A DNA stretch of 64,000 bases, taken from contig NZ_CP136423.1 in the NCBI RefSeq assembly GCF_034356035.1, positions 744,001 to 808,000 of the forward strand. The letters are read 5' to 3'. Of this stretch, positions 25,162-33,601 are shown piece by piece (positions within the stretch are counted from its first letter, which is position 1; every line of letters starts with the position of its first letter). The notes below the pieces were generated by a model. It worked only from the letters and a program-made list of their open reading frames with translations. It searched no databases and was not told the DNA's origin. A program made the translations under genes and the position numbers. The stretch comes from Blautia hydrogenotrophica DSM 10507. Lineage in GTDB: Bacteria; Bacillota; Clostridia; Lachnospirales; Lachnospiraceae.

Positions 25162-25194
25162 ACACCAACCATTTTATGTGGTTGGTGTTTTTTT
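25162..25194 (+). terminator. Intrinsic terminator of rpsR
   Basis: ACACCAACC-loop-GGTTGGTGT followed by seven T residues. Confidence 0.93.
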
Positions 25195-25250
25195 ATTTAC
25201 TAGGAAATTGCGATGGATATCCTAGTAGATGAAAAACCTCCGGACAGAAT

Positions 25251-25306
25251 GCACACGCCCCTCAAAGATTGAGGGGAAGCTGAAATGGGCCTACTCATTT
25301 TGTTCT
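25251..25306 (-). repeat. Intergenic repeat element C, partial inverted copy
   Basis: Read on the minus strand, GAACAAAATGAG-TAGGCCCA, then CCTCAATCTTTGAGG and GGGGCGTG match the left half of copies 1 and 2. The GC-rich right half is missing. Confidence 0.65.
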
Positions 25307-25699
25307 TTGAAAATATGGCAAGACATCGCTGGGTTTTGATAAAAATTTACAATAGCAAAGTATATGTATTTTGAAAGGATTTTTAAAGGGGCTATATCCT
25401 GTAGAAATGGGCACTTAAAGCCCTAATGCAGATGTTTTTAGTCAAAAATAAGTTGTAAAATTGAAATTGTAAACAAATATTGTCATATAATGAAGAAAGT
25501 AAATGATGATTGAAATTTGTACAAAAACGATATGAAAAATTGATAACTTTTGACGAATTTATGTAAAATGCATAAAAACCATTGATTATATATTATATAT
25601 AATATATAATGCGAACTATAAACGAAAGAAAATTAGGAGAATGGATTCTCTATTCCAGTAAAATTAAAGAGGAATAGTAGATGGGAAAGGAGGAGCATT
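25307..25699. other. Long AT-rich leader region before the oxidoreductase operon
   Basis: About 390 bases with no gene. It contains short A/T tracts and one strong promoter (25582-25610). A pair of GGGC/GCCC words around 25412-25426 could form a weak hairpin. No known riboswitch was recognised. Confidence 0.4.
25582..25610 (+). promoter_or_regulatory. Promoter of the 2-oxoacid oxidoreductase operon
   Basis: TTGATT (25582-25587), 17-base spacer, TATAAT (25605-25610), embedded in a self-complementary TATATA-rich stretch, which could also bind a regulator. A weaker TTGACG/TAAAAA pair lies 30 bases upstream. Confidence 0.6.
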
Positions 25700-25903
25700 A
25701 TGGCCAAACTTACAATTAGTCCCGAGAGGTGTAAGAGCTGTAAGTATTGTATCGTAGCATGTCCAACCAAATCATTATCCCTGTCCGGTGAGCTCAATGC
25801 AGCAGGATATGATCATGTAGCGGTGGACCATGAGAAATGTACGCAGTGTGGAACTTGCTATATTGTATGCCCAGATAATGTATTTGAGATCGTTGAAGAG
25901 TGA
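25700..25903 (+). CDS. 2-oxoacid:ferredoxin oxidoreductase, ferredoxin-like delta subunit
   Basis: A 67-residue protein with two [4Fe-4S] motifs: Cys11/14/17/21 and Cys47/50/53/57. It passes electrons from the TPP site to free ferredoxin. Sequence and place, first in a delta-alpha-beta-gamma gene order, match the VorD/KorD subunits of four-subunit enzymes. AAAGGAGGAGC lies before the ATG. Confidence 0.9.
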   Translation: MAKLTISPERCKSCKYCIVACPTKSLSLSGELNAAGYDHVAVDHEKCTQCGTCYIVCPDNVFEIVEE

Positions 25904-25919
25904 AAGGGAGTGAAAGACT

Positions 25920-26966
25920 ATGAAGAAGATGTGGAAAGGCAACCATGCAATCGGTGAAGCAGCTATGCGTGCAGGTTGTCAGTTTTATGCAGGATATCCG
26001 ATTACTCCTCAGACAGAGGTCGGAGAGTATTTGTCCTGGCGTATGCCAGAACTTGGAAGAACTTTTTTGCAGGCAGAAAATGAGATGTCTGCAATGTATA
26101 TGATTTTTGGGTCCTATGCTTGTGGTATGAGATCTATGACTAGTTCCTCAGGCCCAGGATTCTCACTGAAACAGGAAGGTATCTCCTATATGTGTGCGAA
26201 CAACTATCCAGCAGTACTGGTGAATGTTCAGCGCTGGGGAGCTGGACTTGGAACTTTGGATTCTTCTCAGACAGATTATTTGAGAGATACCCGCTGTGGC
26301 GGCAATGGTGACTGTCGTGTGATCGTTTTGACACCGAACAGCATTCAGGAGACTATCGACTTAATGTACATAGCATTTGATCTGGCAGAGAAATACCGCA
26401 ATCCAGTAGAGATTCTGACAGAGGCTGCTCTGGGACAGATGATGGAAGCAGTGGAATTCCCAGAGTTCAAAGAGAGAACTGAGGACTTAGGATGGACCTG
26501 GGATGGAACAAACCGTGATCACGGCAGATTGGCAAATCCAGATAAACCAGGTGCAACAAAAGCAAAATATGAGTTGATTACTGAGAACGAGCAGAGATAC
26601 GAAGCATATCAGGTAGAGGATGCAGACTACGTATTTGTAGCATTTGGACTTCCTTCCAGAACAGCTAAAAACGCAGTTGATATTCTGCGCGCTCAGGGTG
26701 AGAAAGTCGGCATCATTCGTCCTATCACTGTATGGCCATTCCCATACAAAGCTTTTGAGCAGGTAAACAAAGATGTAAAAGGCTTTATCTCCGTAGAGTC
26801 TACAGATGCTGGTCAGCTGGTAGAGGACGTAGCTTTGGCAGCGAAGAAGACGAGAATAGATGTTCCGATCTATGGACAGTTTACAAATCAGCATATTCCG
26901 AAAGCAAAAGAAGTTGTGAAGTTTTATGAGCAGGTAAAAGCCGGACAGATGAAGGAGGTGTTCTAA
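25920..26966 (+). CDS. 2-oxoacid:ferredoxin oxidoreductase alpha subunit (VorB/KorA-like)
   Basis: A 348-residue subunit combining the TPP pyrimidine-side domain and the transketolase C-like domain. GNHAIGEAAMRAGCQFYAGYPITPQTEV is the domain-I start (residues 6-33), with the conserved Y-P-I-T-P; AENEMSAMYMIFG and SSGPGFSLKQEGISY follow. The paralogue set covers branched-chain, aryl and 2-oxoglutarate substrates. Linkage to an ADP-forming acyl-CoA synthetase and an aminotransferase favours an amino-acid-derived keto acid over 2-oxoglutarate. Confidence 0.88.
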   Translation: MKKMWKGNHAIGEAAMRAGCQFYAGYPITPQTEVGEYLSWRMPELGRTFLQAENEMSAMYMIFGSYACGMRSMTSSSGPGFSLKQEGISYMCANNYPAVLVNVQRWGAGLGTLDSSQTDYLRDTRCGGNGDCRVIVLTPNSIQETIDLMYIAFDLAEKYRNPVEILTEAALGQMMEAVEFPEFKERTEDLGWTWDGTNRDHGRLANPDKPGATKAKYELITENEQRYEAYQVEDADYVFVAFGLPSRTAKNAVDILRAQGEKVGIIRPITVWPFPYKAFEQVNKDVKGFISVESTDAGQLVEDVALAAKKTRIDVPIYGQFTNQHIPKAKEVVKFYEQVKAGQMKEVF

Positions 26967-27707
26967 ATGGCAGTGTTGAGAAAAACACCGAAGATGGTTA
27001 GTATACCGAATAGTTTCTGCCCAGGATGTGGCCATGGTATTTTGAACCGTCTGATTGCAGAAGTAATCGAAGAGAATGGTTACGAAGATAAGACAATTTT
27101 GACTCTTGGAGTTGGATGTTCCTGTAATATGAACATGAGCTGGAATGGTGACAAAATCCAGACTGCTCACGGAAGAGGTGCAGCTACCGCTATGGGTATT
27201 AAAGTTGCGAGACCAGACCTTCTTTCTATCGCTTATCAAGGAGATGGAGATGCATATGTAATCGGTCTTGCGGAGACTATGAACGCTGCATATCGTAACG
27301 AGAATATTACTGTATTTGTGGTAAATAACAATAACTTTGGTATGACAGGTGGACAGATGTCTTGGACTACCATGCCAGATCAGAAAACTACGACCAGTGT
27401 TCACGGAAGAGATACAAACTGGACTGGTATGCCGATTAAGTTGCCGGAAATGATCGCTTCTTTGCCAAACGTGGCATATGTAGCTAGAGGATCTGTTCAG
27501 AGTCCGAAAGAGATCCGTAAACTACGCAAATATGTAAAGAACGCAATCGAGGCACAGTTGAATAACGAGGGATATTCTCTGGTGGAAGTATTGGCGCCAT
27601 GTCCTACCAACTGGGGTATGCCGATCGACAAAGCTCTTGCATGGATGGATAAGGAGGTTTCTGCTTATTACACCTTGGGCGAGTTGAGAGAAAGGAAGGG
27701 TGATTGA
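26967..27707 (+). CDS. 2-oxoacid:ferredoxin oxidoreductase beta subunit (TPP-binding)
   Basis: A 246-residue TPP-binding subunit. FCPGCGHGILNR (Cys pair), GVGCSCNMNM, the TPP motif GDGDAYVIG with the Mg-binding NNNNFGMTGGQMSWTT loop (in parts) are present. It begins right after the alpha stop with AGGAGG inside the alpha C-terminus, so the genes are translationally coupled. Confidence 0.9.
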   Translation: MAVLRKTPKMVSIPNSFCPGCGHGILNRLIAEVIEENGYEDKTILTLGVGCSCNMNMSWNGDKIQTAHGRGAATAMGIKVARPDLLSIAYQGDGDAYVIGLAETMNAAYRNENITVFVVNNNNFGMTGGQMSWTTMPDQKTTTSVHGRDTNWTGMPIKLPEMIASLPNVAYVARGSVQSPKEIRKLRKYVKNAIEAQLNNEGYSLVEVLAPCPTNWGMPIDKALAWMDKEVSAYYTLGELRERKGD

Positions 27708-27709
27708 GT

Positions 27710-28243
27710 ATGGAATTAGTATTCGCTGGTTTTGGTGGACAGGGAGTTTTGACATCAGGCATGATCATGGCTGAGATGGCTCTGGAAGAAGGAAAGACAG
27801 TGACTTGGATGCCCACTTATGGACCTGCCATGAGAGGTGGAAAAGCATACAGCGTAGTGAAATATGTAGATGGCGTGATTGGCGGACCAGATATTGAGGA
27901 ATCCGACGTACTGGTAGCTATGAATGCCCCTTCCCTGGAATATGCGGCTTACCTGAAAGAAGGCGGCACGTTGATTATCAACAGCGATGAGGTTGCTGAC
28001 GATCAGACAGTGGAAGGAAATTTTAACATCATTAGAGTTCCATGTATGGAGCTGGCAATGAAAGCGAACAATCCGAAAGCAGCTAACATTGTTGCAATTG
28101 GTGCATTGATTAAAAAATGCGGACTGTTCGAGCCAGATATGGCCAGAAGAGTTCTGAAGGAAATGTTCGTGAAGAAAGGCAAAGAGAAATTTACTGCAGC
28201 GAATGAGGCGGCGTTTAACGAAGGTTATAACTACGTTCAGTAA
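27710..28243 (+). CDS. 2-oxoacid:ferredoxin oxidoreductase gamma subunit
   Basis: A 177-residue CoA-binding gamma subunit: FAGFGGQGVLTSGMIMAEMAL at the N-terminus (in parts), PTYGPAMRGGKAYS and the NPKAANIVAIGALIKK helix. ATG 27710 is chosen; a TTG at 27704 overlapping the beta stop is possible. Completes the delta-alpha-beta-gamma complex. Confidence 0.9.
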   Translation: MELVFAGFGGQGVLTSGMIMAEMALEEGKTVTWMPTYGPAMRGGKAYSVVKYVDGVIGGPDIEESDVLVAMNAPSLEYAAYLKEGGTLIINSDEVADDQTVEGNFNIIRVPCMELAMKANNPKAANIVAIGALIKKCGLFEPDMARRVLKEMFVKKGKEKFTAANEAAFNEGYNYVQ

Positions 28244-28287
28244 GCGGCAGTATAGAGCAAAGAATGTAGCGGAGGTATGAGGCAAAG

Positions 28288-30387
28288 ATGGATATACAAA
28301 AACTGATTAAACCTAAGAGTATTGCAGTTGTGGGGGTAACGGATAGACCTGGTTTTGGACGTGGTGCAGCTCAGGGTGCATTGAATAGTAGGATAGTAGA
28401 GCACGCATATTTTGTGCATCCCAAAAAGACAGAGCTTTTTGGAAAAAAATGCTATCCTAGTATTTCGGCATTGCCAGAAGTTCCTGAGTGTGTGGTACTT
28501 GCAACAAACTGCCATACAATACCGGCGCTGCTGGAAGAGGCCGGTGCCTTTGGAGTGAAGGCGGCTGTGATCTATGCCAGCGGTTTCTCAGAGGAGAACA
28601 CTGAAGAGGGAATCGCACTGGAAGAGCAGATAAAAGGCATCGCCAGAAAATATGACATGTGTATCTGCGGACCAAACTGTATGGGTATGCTGAACAATGT
28701 GGATAAAGTCAATATGTGGGGCGGCCATACACATTGGGATTTGGAAGATGATGCTCATGGAATTGCGATTATTGCACAGAGTGGATTTATCTGTGCAGAG
28801 ATATTGAACACAGATTTCTTCAATATCTCTTACGCAATCTCTTCAGGAAATGGAAATATTGTCACACTGGAAGAATTCCTCGAGTTTGTTGTGGAAGACG
28901 AACACGTATCTGTTGTTGCCCTTTATCTTGAAGGTGTTCGTGACTCGGAGAGATTTGTACGTGCATTAAAGAAAGCTGCGATGATGCGCAAACCAGTGGT
29001 AATTCTGAAATCAGGAAGATCTGTGAGAGGCGCGATTTCAGCGGCATCCCATACTGGAAGTATGGCGGGATCTAATAAATCTTACATGAGTATCTTTGAA
29101 AAATACGGCGTTGTTGTCGCAGAGACTTTGGAAGAGTTCATGTGTCTGGCACAGACTCTGAGCGTGCTGAACGGTAACTTCCCGAAGAAGAAAGAAGTGG
29201 CAGTGATTAGCTTCTCCGGTGGAGAGAGTACTCTGAGTGCCGACATCGCTGAGGAAGTGGGCGTGGATTTGGCAGAGATTTCTGACGAGACAAAGGCCAA
29301 GTTGAAAAACTTCATCCCGGGCTACGCTTCGGCTAAGAATCCTCTGGATGCTACTACCACTTTGTTCCACGATGACGAGCGTACAGTAGGTGTTCTGAAA
29401 TCATTTAATGATGACCCTGCGGTAGGATTAATTACTGTGGGTGTAAACGTTAAGAAAGACGATGATTTGACCACTTCTGATATGTGTAAGAGCATCGCTC
29501 ATGCAAAAGAATTGGGTGTGGATAAGCCAGTTGTGGCGATTCCGTCGCTGGAAGGTTATCGTTTCCGCGGTTCCAGAAGAATTCTGGAAGATGCGGGGGT
29601 TCCGTTGATGTCTTCTATGGGTACTTCTTTCTCAGCGCTAAAGAAATTGCTAACCTTCGCTACTTATAACTATGAAGAGCATAATCTGGAAGCCTGTGTT
29701 CCGAAGGATCACGAGGGAGCTGAGACTTATGCGCTCTCAGAGTTCGACAGCAAAGAAGAGATGAAGAAATATGGAGTTCCAGTTCCCGCACAGGCGATTG
29801 CGAGAAGTACAGATGAGATCAAAGAGGCTGTCAAAGGGATGAAATATCCATTGGCGCTGAAGATTAATTCTTCTGAGATTCTGCACAAGACAGAAGCCGG
29901 CGGTGTAAAACTTCGTATTCAAAATGAGGAGGAGGCTGTTGCTGCATACGATGAAATTATGGCGAATGTGGCGAGAACCAATCCTGGAAAGAAGACCGAT
30001 GGAATTTTAGTTCAGGAGATGGCAGCTTCTGGTGTAGAGATTATTATTGGTGTGACAAATGACAAACAGTTTGGTCCTATGCTTTTAGTAGGATTGGGTG
30101 GAATTTATGTAGAAGTCTTCAAAGATGCGGCATTGTATCCGGTTCCTCTGAACAAGGGAGAGGCTATGAACATGTTGAAATCTCTGAAGAGCTACAAAAT
30201 GCTGACTGGATACCGTGGCTCTGCTCCATGTGATTTGGATGCACTCACAGATATGATGGTGAAAATCGCAAATTACGCATACGAGCACAAAGATGAGATC
30301 AAAGAGATGGATCTTAATCCGGTATTTGTATATCCAGAAGGCCAGGGGGTTTGCGCGGTAGACGCGTTGATCGTGAAATATAAATAA
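28288..30387 (+). CDS. ADP-forming acyl-CoA synthetase, fused alpha-beta
   Basis: A 699-residue single-chain NDP-forming synthetase. The CoA-binding Rossmann domain (1-130, VVGVTDRPGFGRGA), ligase domain with GPNCMGMLN, the phospho-His loop SAASHTGSMAGS (His255), and the C-terminal ATP-grasp domain (about 465-699, with LALKINSSEILHKTEAGGVKL and EMDLNPVFV) are in order. It converts an acyl-CoA, ADP and phosphate to acid, CoA and ATP, the energy step of peptide fermentation best known in Pyrococcus. Cytosolic. Same operon as the oxidoreductase, 44 bases downstream. Confidence 0.88.
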   Translation: MDIQKLIKPKSIAVVGVTDRPGFGRGAAQGALNSRIVEHAYFVHPKKTELFGKKCYPSISALPEVPECVVLATNCHTIPALLEEAGAFGVKAAVIYASGFSEENTEEGIALEEQIKGIARKYDMCICGPNCMGMLNNVDKVNMWGGHTHWDLEDDAHGIAIIAQSGFICAEILNTDFFNISYAISSGNGNIVTLEEFLEFVVEDEHVSVVALYLEGVRDSERFVRALKKAAMMRKPVVILKSGRSVRGAISAASHTGSMAGSNKSYMSIFEKYGVVVAETLEEFMCLAQTLSVLNGNFPKKKEVAVISFSGGESTLSADIAEEVGVDLAEISDETKAKLKNFIPGYASAKNPLDATTTLFHDDERTVGVLKSFNDDPAVGLITVGVNVKKDDDLTTSDMCKSIAHAKELGVDKPVVAIPSLEGYRFRGSRRILEDAGVPLMSSMGTSFSALKKLLTFATYNYEEHNLEACVPKDHEGAETYALSEFDSKEEMKKYGVPVPAQAIARSTDEIKEAVKGMKYPLALKINSSEILHKTEAGGVKLRIQNEEEAVAAYDEIMANVARTNPGKKTDGILVQEMAASGVEIIIGVTNDKQFGPMLLVGLGGIYVEVFKDAALYPVPLNKGEAMNMLKSLKSYKMLTGYRGSAPCDLDALTDMMVKIANYAYEHKDEIKEMDLNPVFVYPEGQGVCAVDALIVKYK

Positions 30388-30405
30388 TTCAGTGCTTTAT
30401 GAATT

Positions 30406-30464
30406 GGTATGCGAAATGGTAGCTGTGAAATTCACAAGGAGAATAGGTTATCATTTTGCATACC
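30406..30464 (+). promoter_or_regulatory. Large intra-operon hairpin
   Basis: GGTATGCGAAATG pairs with CATTTTGCATACC (13 bp with one G-U pair), enclosing a smaller GTGAA/TTCAC stem. No T-run follows, so it is more likely an RNA processing or stability element between the synthetase and aminotransferase genes. Confidence 0.6.
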
Positions 30465-30521
30465 TGAAAATAAAATAGAGATGTGAGAGCATCTCAAAGG
30501 AAAAAGACAGGGGGAATAAAA

Positions 30522-31775
30522 ATGGCAGAATTTACCATGACAGCATCAAATGCTACTGGCAAGGGAAAACCAGATCCCAGTTTCAGTTCAGCAGGAAATG
30601 CAGGAACCGCGATTGCGAAGTACGGAAAAGAAAATGTGACGGATGCCACCTTAGGTGTGTTAAAGGATGAGAATGGAGATTTCTTATCTTTGCCTACCGT
30701 CAACAAATGTTATCGCGAGCTTCCGGCAAATGAACTGATGGATTACGCTCCAATTCCAGGATTAAAAGACTACTTGGATGCAGCGATTGCCAATGCGTTT
30801 AAAGGCCATCAGCCGAAAGGAACTTATACAGGCGCTGTGGCAACACCAGGAGGAACAGGTGCAATTCATCATATGATCTTTAACTATGTGGAAAAAGGCC
30901 AGAAGTTTGTGATTCCAAACTGGCACTGGGGACCATATCGTGAGATCGCCGAGGAAAATGAAAGAGAATGGGAAATGTATCAGATGTTCGATGAGAACAA
31001 CGAGTTTTCCAGAAAGAACTTAAAAGATGCAGTTTCCAAGTTATTAGAGACACAAGACAGTGTCATGACCATTTTTAATACTCCGGCCCATAATCCATCT
31101 GGTTATACCATGACTGACGAGGATTGGGAAGACATTATGAACTTCTATCGTGAGTGCGCGAAAAAACCAAATAAGAAAATTATCATTCTGTGGGATATGG
31201 CATATATCGACTATGCAGGTGACCCAGATGAAGTGAGAAGTTTCTTAAAATACTTTGAAGATCTGCCGGAGAATATTTTATTGGCAGTGGCATACAGTAT
31301 GTCAAAATCTTTCTTAGTATATGGAATGCGCTCAGGTGCACTGATTGGTGTGTCTTCTTCTAAGACAGTTGCAGAAGAGTTTGCAAACGTAAATACTTTC
31401 TCAAACCGTGCAACTTGGTCAAACGGAAGCCGCGGTGCACAGAAAATGCTGGCAGAGATTACAGCAGATCCGCAGTTGAAAGCAAGCGTGGACAAAGAGC
31501 GCGCACAGTTCAGCGAGATGCTGGCAAATCGTGCCCAAATCTTTATCAAGGAAGCAGCAGAGGAAAATTTAAAAATTCTTCCGTATGAGGCAGGATTTTT
31601 CATCACGATTCCTGCGAAGGATTCAGCCGGTCTGGCAAATAAGCTTGCGCAGAATAACATTTTCGTAATTCCGTTAAAAGAAGGAATTCGCTTAGCTTTG
31701 AGTGCTGTACCGACAGATAAGGTTCCGGGATTAGCAGGAAAAATCAAGGCGGTGTTTGCAGGACATGAAGCGTGA
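30522..31775 (+). CDS. Aromatic/aspartate-type PLP aminotransferase
   Basis: A 417-residue class I aminotransferase resembling the COG1448 (AspC/TyrB) clan. NTPAHNPSGYTM contains the substrate-binding Asn, ILWDMAYIDYAG the PLP-binding Asp and Tyr, and YSMSKSFLVYGMRSG the Schiff-base Lys. The start ATG 30522 follows GGGGG; 30483 is rejected. In this operon it would supply the keto acid for the oxidoreductase by transaminating an amino acid. Aromatic, aspartate or branched-chain substrates are all possible. Confidence 0.8.
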   Translation: MAEFTMTASNATGKGKPDPSFSSAGNAGTAIAKYGKENVTDATLGVLKDENGDFLSLPTVNKCYRELPANELMDYAPIPGLKDYLDAAIANAFKGHQPKGTYTGAVATPGGTGAIHHMIFNYVEKGQKFVIPNWHWGPYREIAEENEREWEMYQMFDENNEFSRKNLKDAVSKLLETQDSVMTIFNTPAHNPSGYTMTDEDWEDIMNFYRECAKKPNKKIIILWDMAYIDYAGDPDEVRSFLKYFEDLPENILLAVAYSMSKSFLVYGMRSGALIGVSSSKTVAEEFANVNTFSNRATWSNGSRGAQKMLAEITADPQLKASVDKERAQFSEMLANRAQIFIKEAAEENLKILPYEAGFFITIPAKDSAGLANKLAQNNIFVIPLKEGIRLALSAVPTDKVPGLAGKIKAVFAGHEA

Positions 31776-31895
31776 AATAGGATATTTTGAACATTGGAGG
31801 CAGAGGGGATTGCCCCCAGAATGAAGGGTAACATGTTGCTGAATTGAGGAGGAAAAGCGACTCGATTCCATATTGTGAGAAAGAGAGAATAAGAT

Positions 31896-33317
31896 ATGGA
31901 TCATAAAATGTTTATTATCGTAGTTGTTGCTATCTATTTTGTGGTTTTGTTAGGGATTGGTTTCTTCACGAGGAACAAGAATAATGAAGTGGATGATTTC
32001 CTGGTAGCAGGTCGTAATGTAGGGCTTGTGGTTGGCGGATTCTCCATCGCATCTGTACAGATTGGAGCAGGTATCATCGTTGGCGGTGCAACCGATGGAT
32101 CTCAGTTTGGTGTATGGCCGGGAATGTATTATGCGATAGGCTGTGGTCTAGGATGTATTATTGCTGGTATTTTTATTGCAGGCCGTATGAGAGAGGTCGA
32201 AGGCGTTGTGCCGATGGACTATTTCGAGGCACGTTTTGGAAAGTATAAAGTAGTTCGTGGATGGGCATGGCTGAGTAATGTACCGTCTATGTTGGGTATC
32301 TTTATTTCCCAGTTGCTTGCTTGTGGAAGTATTTTGTCAGCGTTTGGTCTTCCGTTTTCTGGAAGTGTAATCATCTGTGCAGTAGTTATTTTGGTGTCTG
32401 CTGTTATGGGTGGAATGTGGTCAGTAGCCATCGGAAATACGATTCAGATTATCATCATTATGGTTGGTATTCCGGTTGCAGCGATTGCAGCACTGGTGAC
32501 ATTGAACAACAATGGTGTGCCGGTTGGAGAAGTTTTTGCAATTCCATTCATTCCAGATGGACTGTTTAGTAAATTTATCTACAAAGTAACTCCTATGTTG
32601 GTTTCTATTTCTGTTTCTTATGACGCATTCCTGCGTTATCAGGCAGCAAAAGATGTAAAGACCGCAAAGGGAGCTTGTATCTTAGGTGGAGTAATTACAA
32701 TCGTTGTTGGATTTGCAGCTTCTTTGGTAGGTGCTGCAGGGCAGGCAGTGTTCCCAGGATCAGATCATAGCAGTATCTTTGCATTTACAGTATCTGAACT
32801 GTTGAATCCAGTACTGGCAGCAGTGGTAGTAACGGCTGTGTTGGCAGCGGCAATGTCTTCTGGTAGTGGATTGCTCATTGGACTTGGTGGATCTTTCTCT
32901 GCTGACTTGTACAGAGGTGTTATGCACCCGGATAAAGAAATGAGCGAGCTTCCGAAAGCAAAAGTAATCGCAAAAGTAACGGTGGTTGTTGCTTGTATCG
33001 TTGGTGTACTTCTCAGCTTCAAGATTGACAACTTGCTGGATGCTATTATTCTCTTTAACTATCCTTACATGGGATCTGTGTTGGTACCATTGTTGGGTGC
33101 AGTATTCTATAAAGGGGCTACCGTTAAAGGCTGTTTCGCTGCAATGGGTGTTGGAGCAGTCATTGGAACAGGAGCTTTCATTGGAAGTTTCATTGGCATG
33201 AATGCTGATTTAGGACTGTTTGTAGCATATCTTGGATCTTTAATCGCATTAGTAGCGGTTAGCTCATTTGATTCTAAGAAGTGCCCAATGATTACAAAGA
33301 GATCAAAACAAGTGTGA
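31896..33317 (+). CDS. Sodium:solute symporter (SSS family)
   Basis: A 473-residue integral membrane protein of about 13 helices. The N-terminal NNEVDDFLVAGRNVG and later GGMWSVAIGNTIQIIIIMVG (20 residues) mark the SSS family (PutP/PanF-like). The loop RYQAAKDVKTAKGA between helices is the sugar/amino-acid family position for the Na2 site. The operon setting suggests it imports the amino acid or keto acid used by this pathway. A hairpin terminator follows. Confidence 0.85.
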   Translation: MDHKMFIIVVVAIYFVVLLGIGFFTRNKNNEVDDFLVAGRNVGLVVGGFSIASVQIGAGIIVGGATDGSQFGVWPGMYYAIGCGLGCIIAGIFIAGRMREVEGVVPMDYFEARFGKYKVVRGWAWLSNVPSMLGIFISQLLACGSILSAFGLPFSGSVIICAVVILVSAVMGGMWSVAIGNTIQIIIIMVGIPVAAIAALVTLNNNGVPVGEVFAIPFIPDGLFSKFIYKVTPMLVSISVSYDAFLRYQAAKDVKTAKGACILGGVITIVVGFAASLVGAAGQAVFPGSDHSSIFAFTVSELLNPVLAAVVVTAVLAAAMSSGSGLLIGLGGSFSADLYRGVMHPDKEMSELPKAKVIAKVTVVVACIVGVLLSFKIDNLLDAIILFNYPYMGSVLVPLLGAVFYKGATVKGCFAAMGVGAVIGTGAFIGSFIGMNADLGLFVAYLGSLIALVAVSSFDSKKCPMITKRSKQV

Positions 33318-33365
33318 TCTATGGAACAATAGTGATACATATAAAATTACAGTGAAATAAGAATT

Positions 33366-33407
33366 AGATTGCTGAGTAGTTTGAACCGTTCAAATGCTCA
33401 GCAATCT
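33366..33407 (+). terminator. Two-tier hairpin after the symporter
   Basis: AGATTGCTGAG pairs perfectly with CTCAGCAATCT, enclosing TTGAAC/GTTCAA. It lacks a strong T-run (CTTAAG), so it could terminate weakly or protect the mRNA 3' end. Confidence 0.6.
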
Positions 33408-33418
33408 TAAGCGATAAA

Positions 33419-33541
33419 CCCGGCAGGCAGCTGCTGTGCTTGCACGGGCAGATATTTGCCGGGCAACGGACAGCGAACAGCAGCGCTGTGAGCTGGCCGC
33501 AATATCGCGGCGGATAGGGAAGACTTTTTTCCTTATCCGCC
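33419..33541. repeat. GC-rich intergenic hairpin cluster
   Basis: CCCGGCA...TGCCGGG (33419-33462) and GGCGGATAGGGAA-loop-TTCCTTATCCGCC (33509-33541). The second stem resembles element B arms (ATAGGAA/TTCCTAT) but lacks the B core. Base composition is clearly more GC-rich than the flanks. Confidence 0.5.
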
Positions 33542-33601
33542 CTTCATAGTTTCATACGGGTCTATGGAGACAGAAATAAAATATAAAGGATTAAAAGGTA
33601 A

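Noticed and set aside
25307..25699. Possible riboswitch or T-box before the oxidoreductase operon
   Set aside because: No conserved riboswitch core, T-box bulge or anti-terminator pair was recognised.
26487..27404. 305-residue minus-strand open frame
   Set aside because: It lies opposite the strongly supported oxidoreductase alpha and beta genes, is Cys/Ser/Ile-rich without motifs, and is an antisense shadow.
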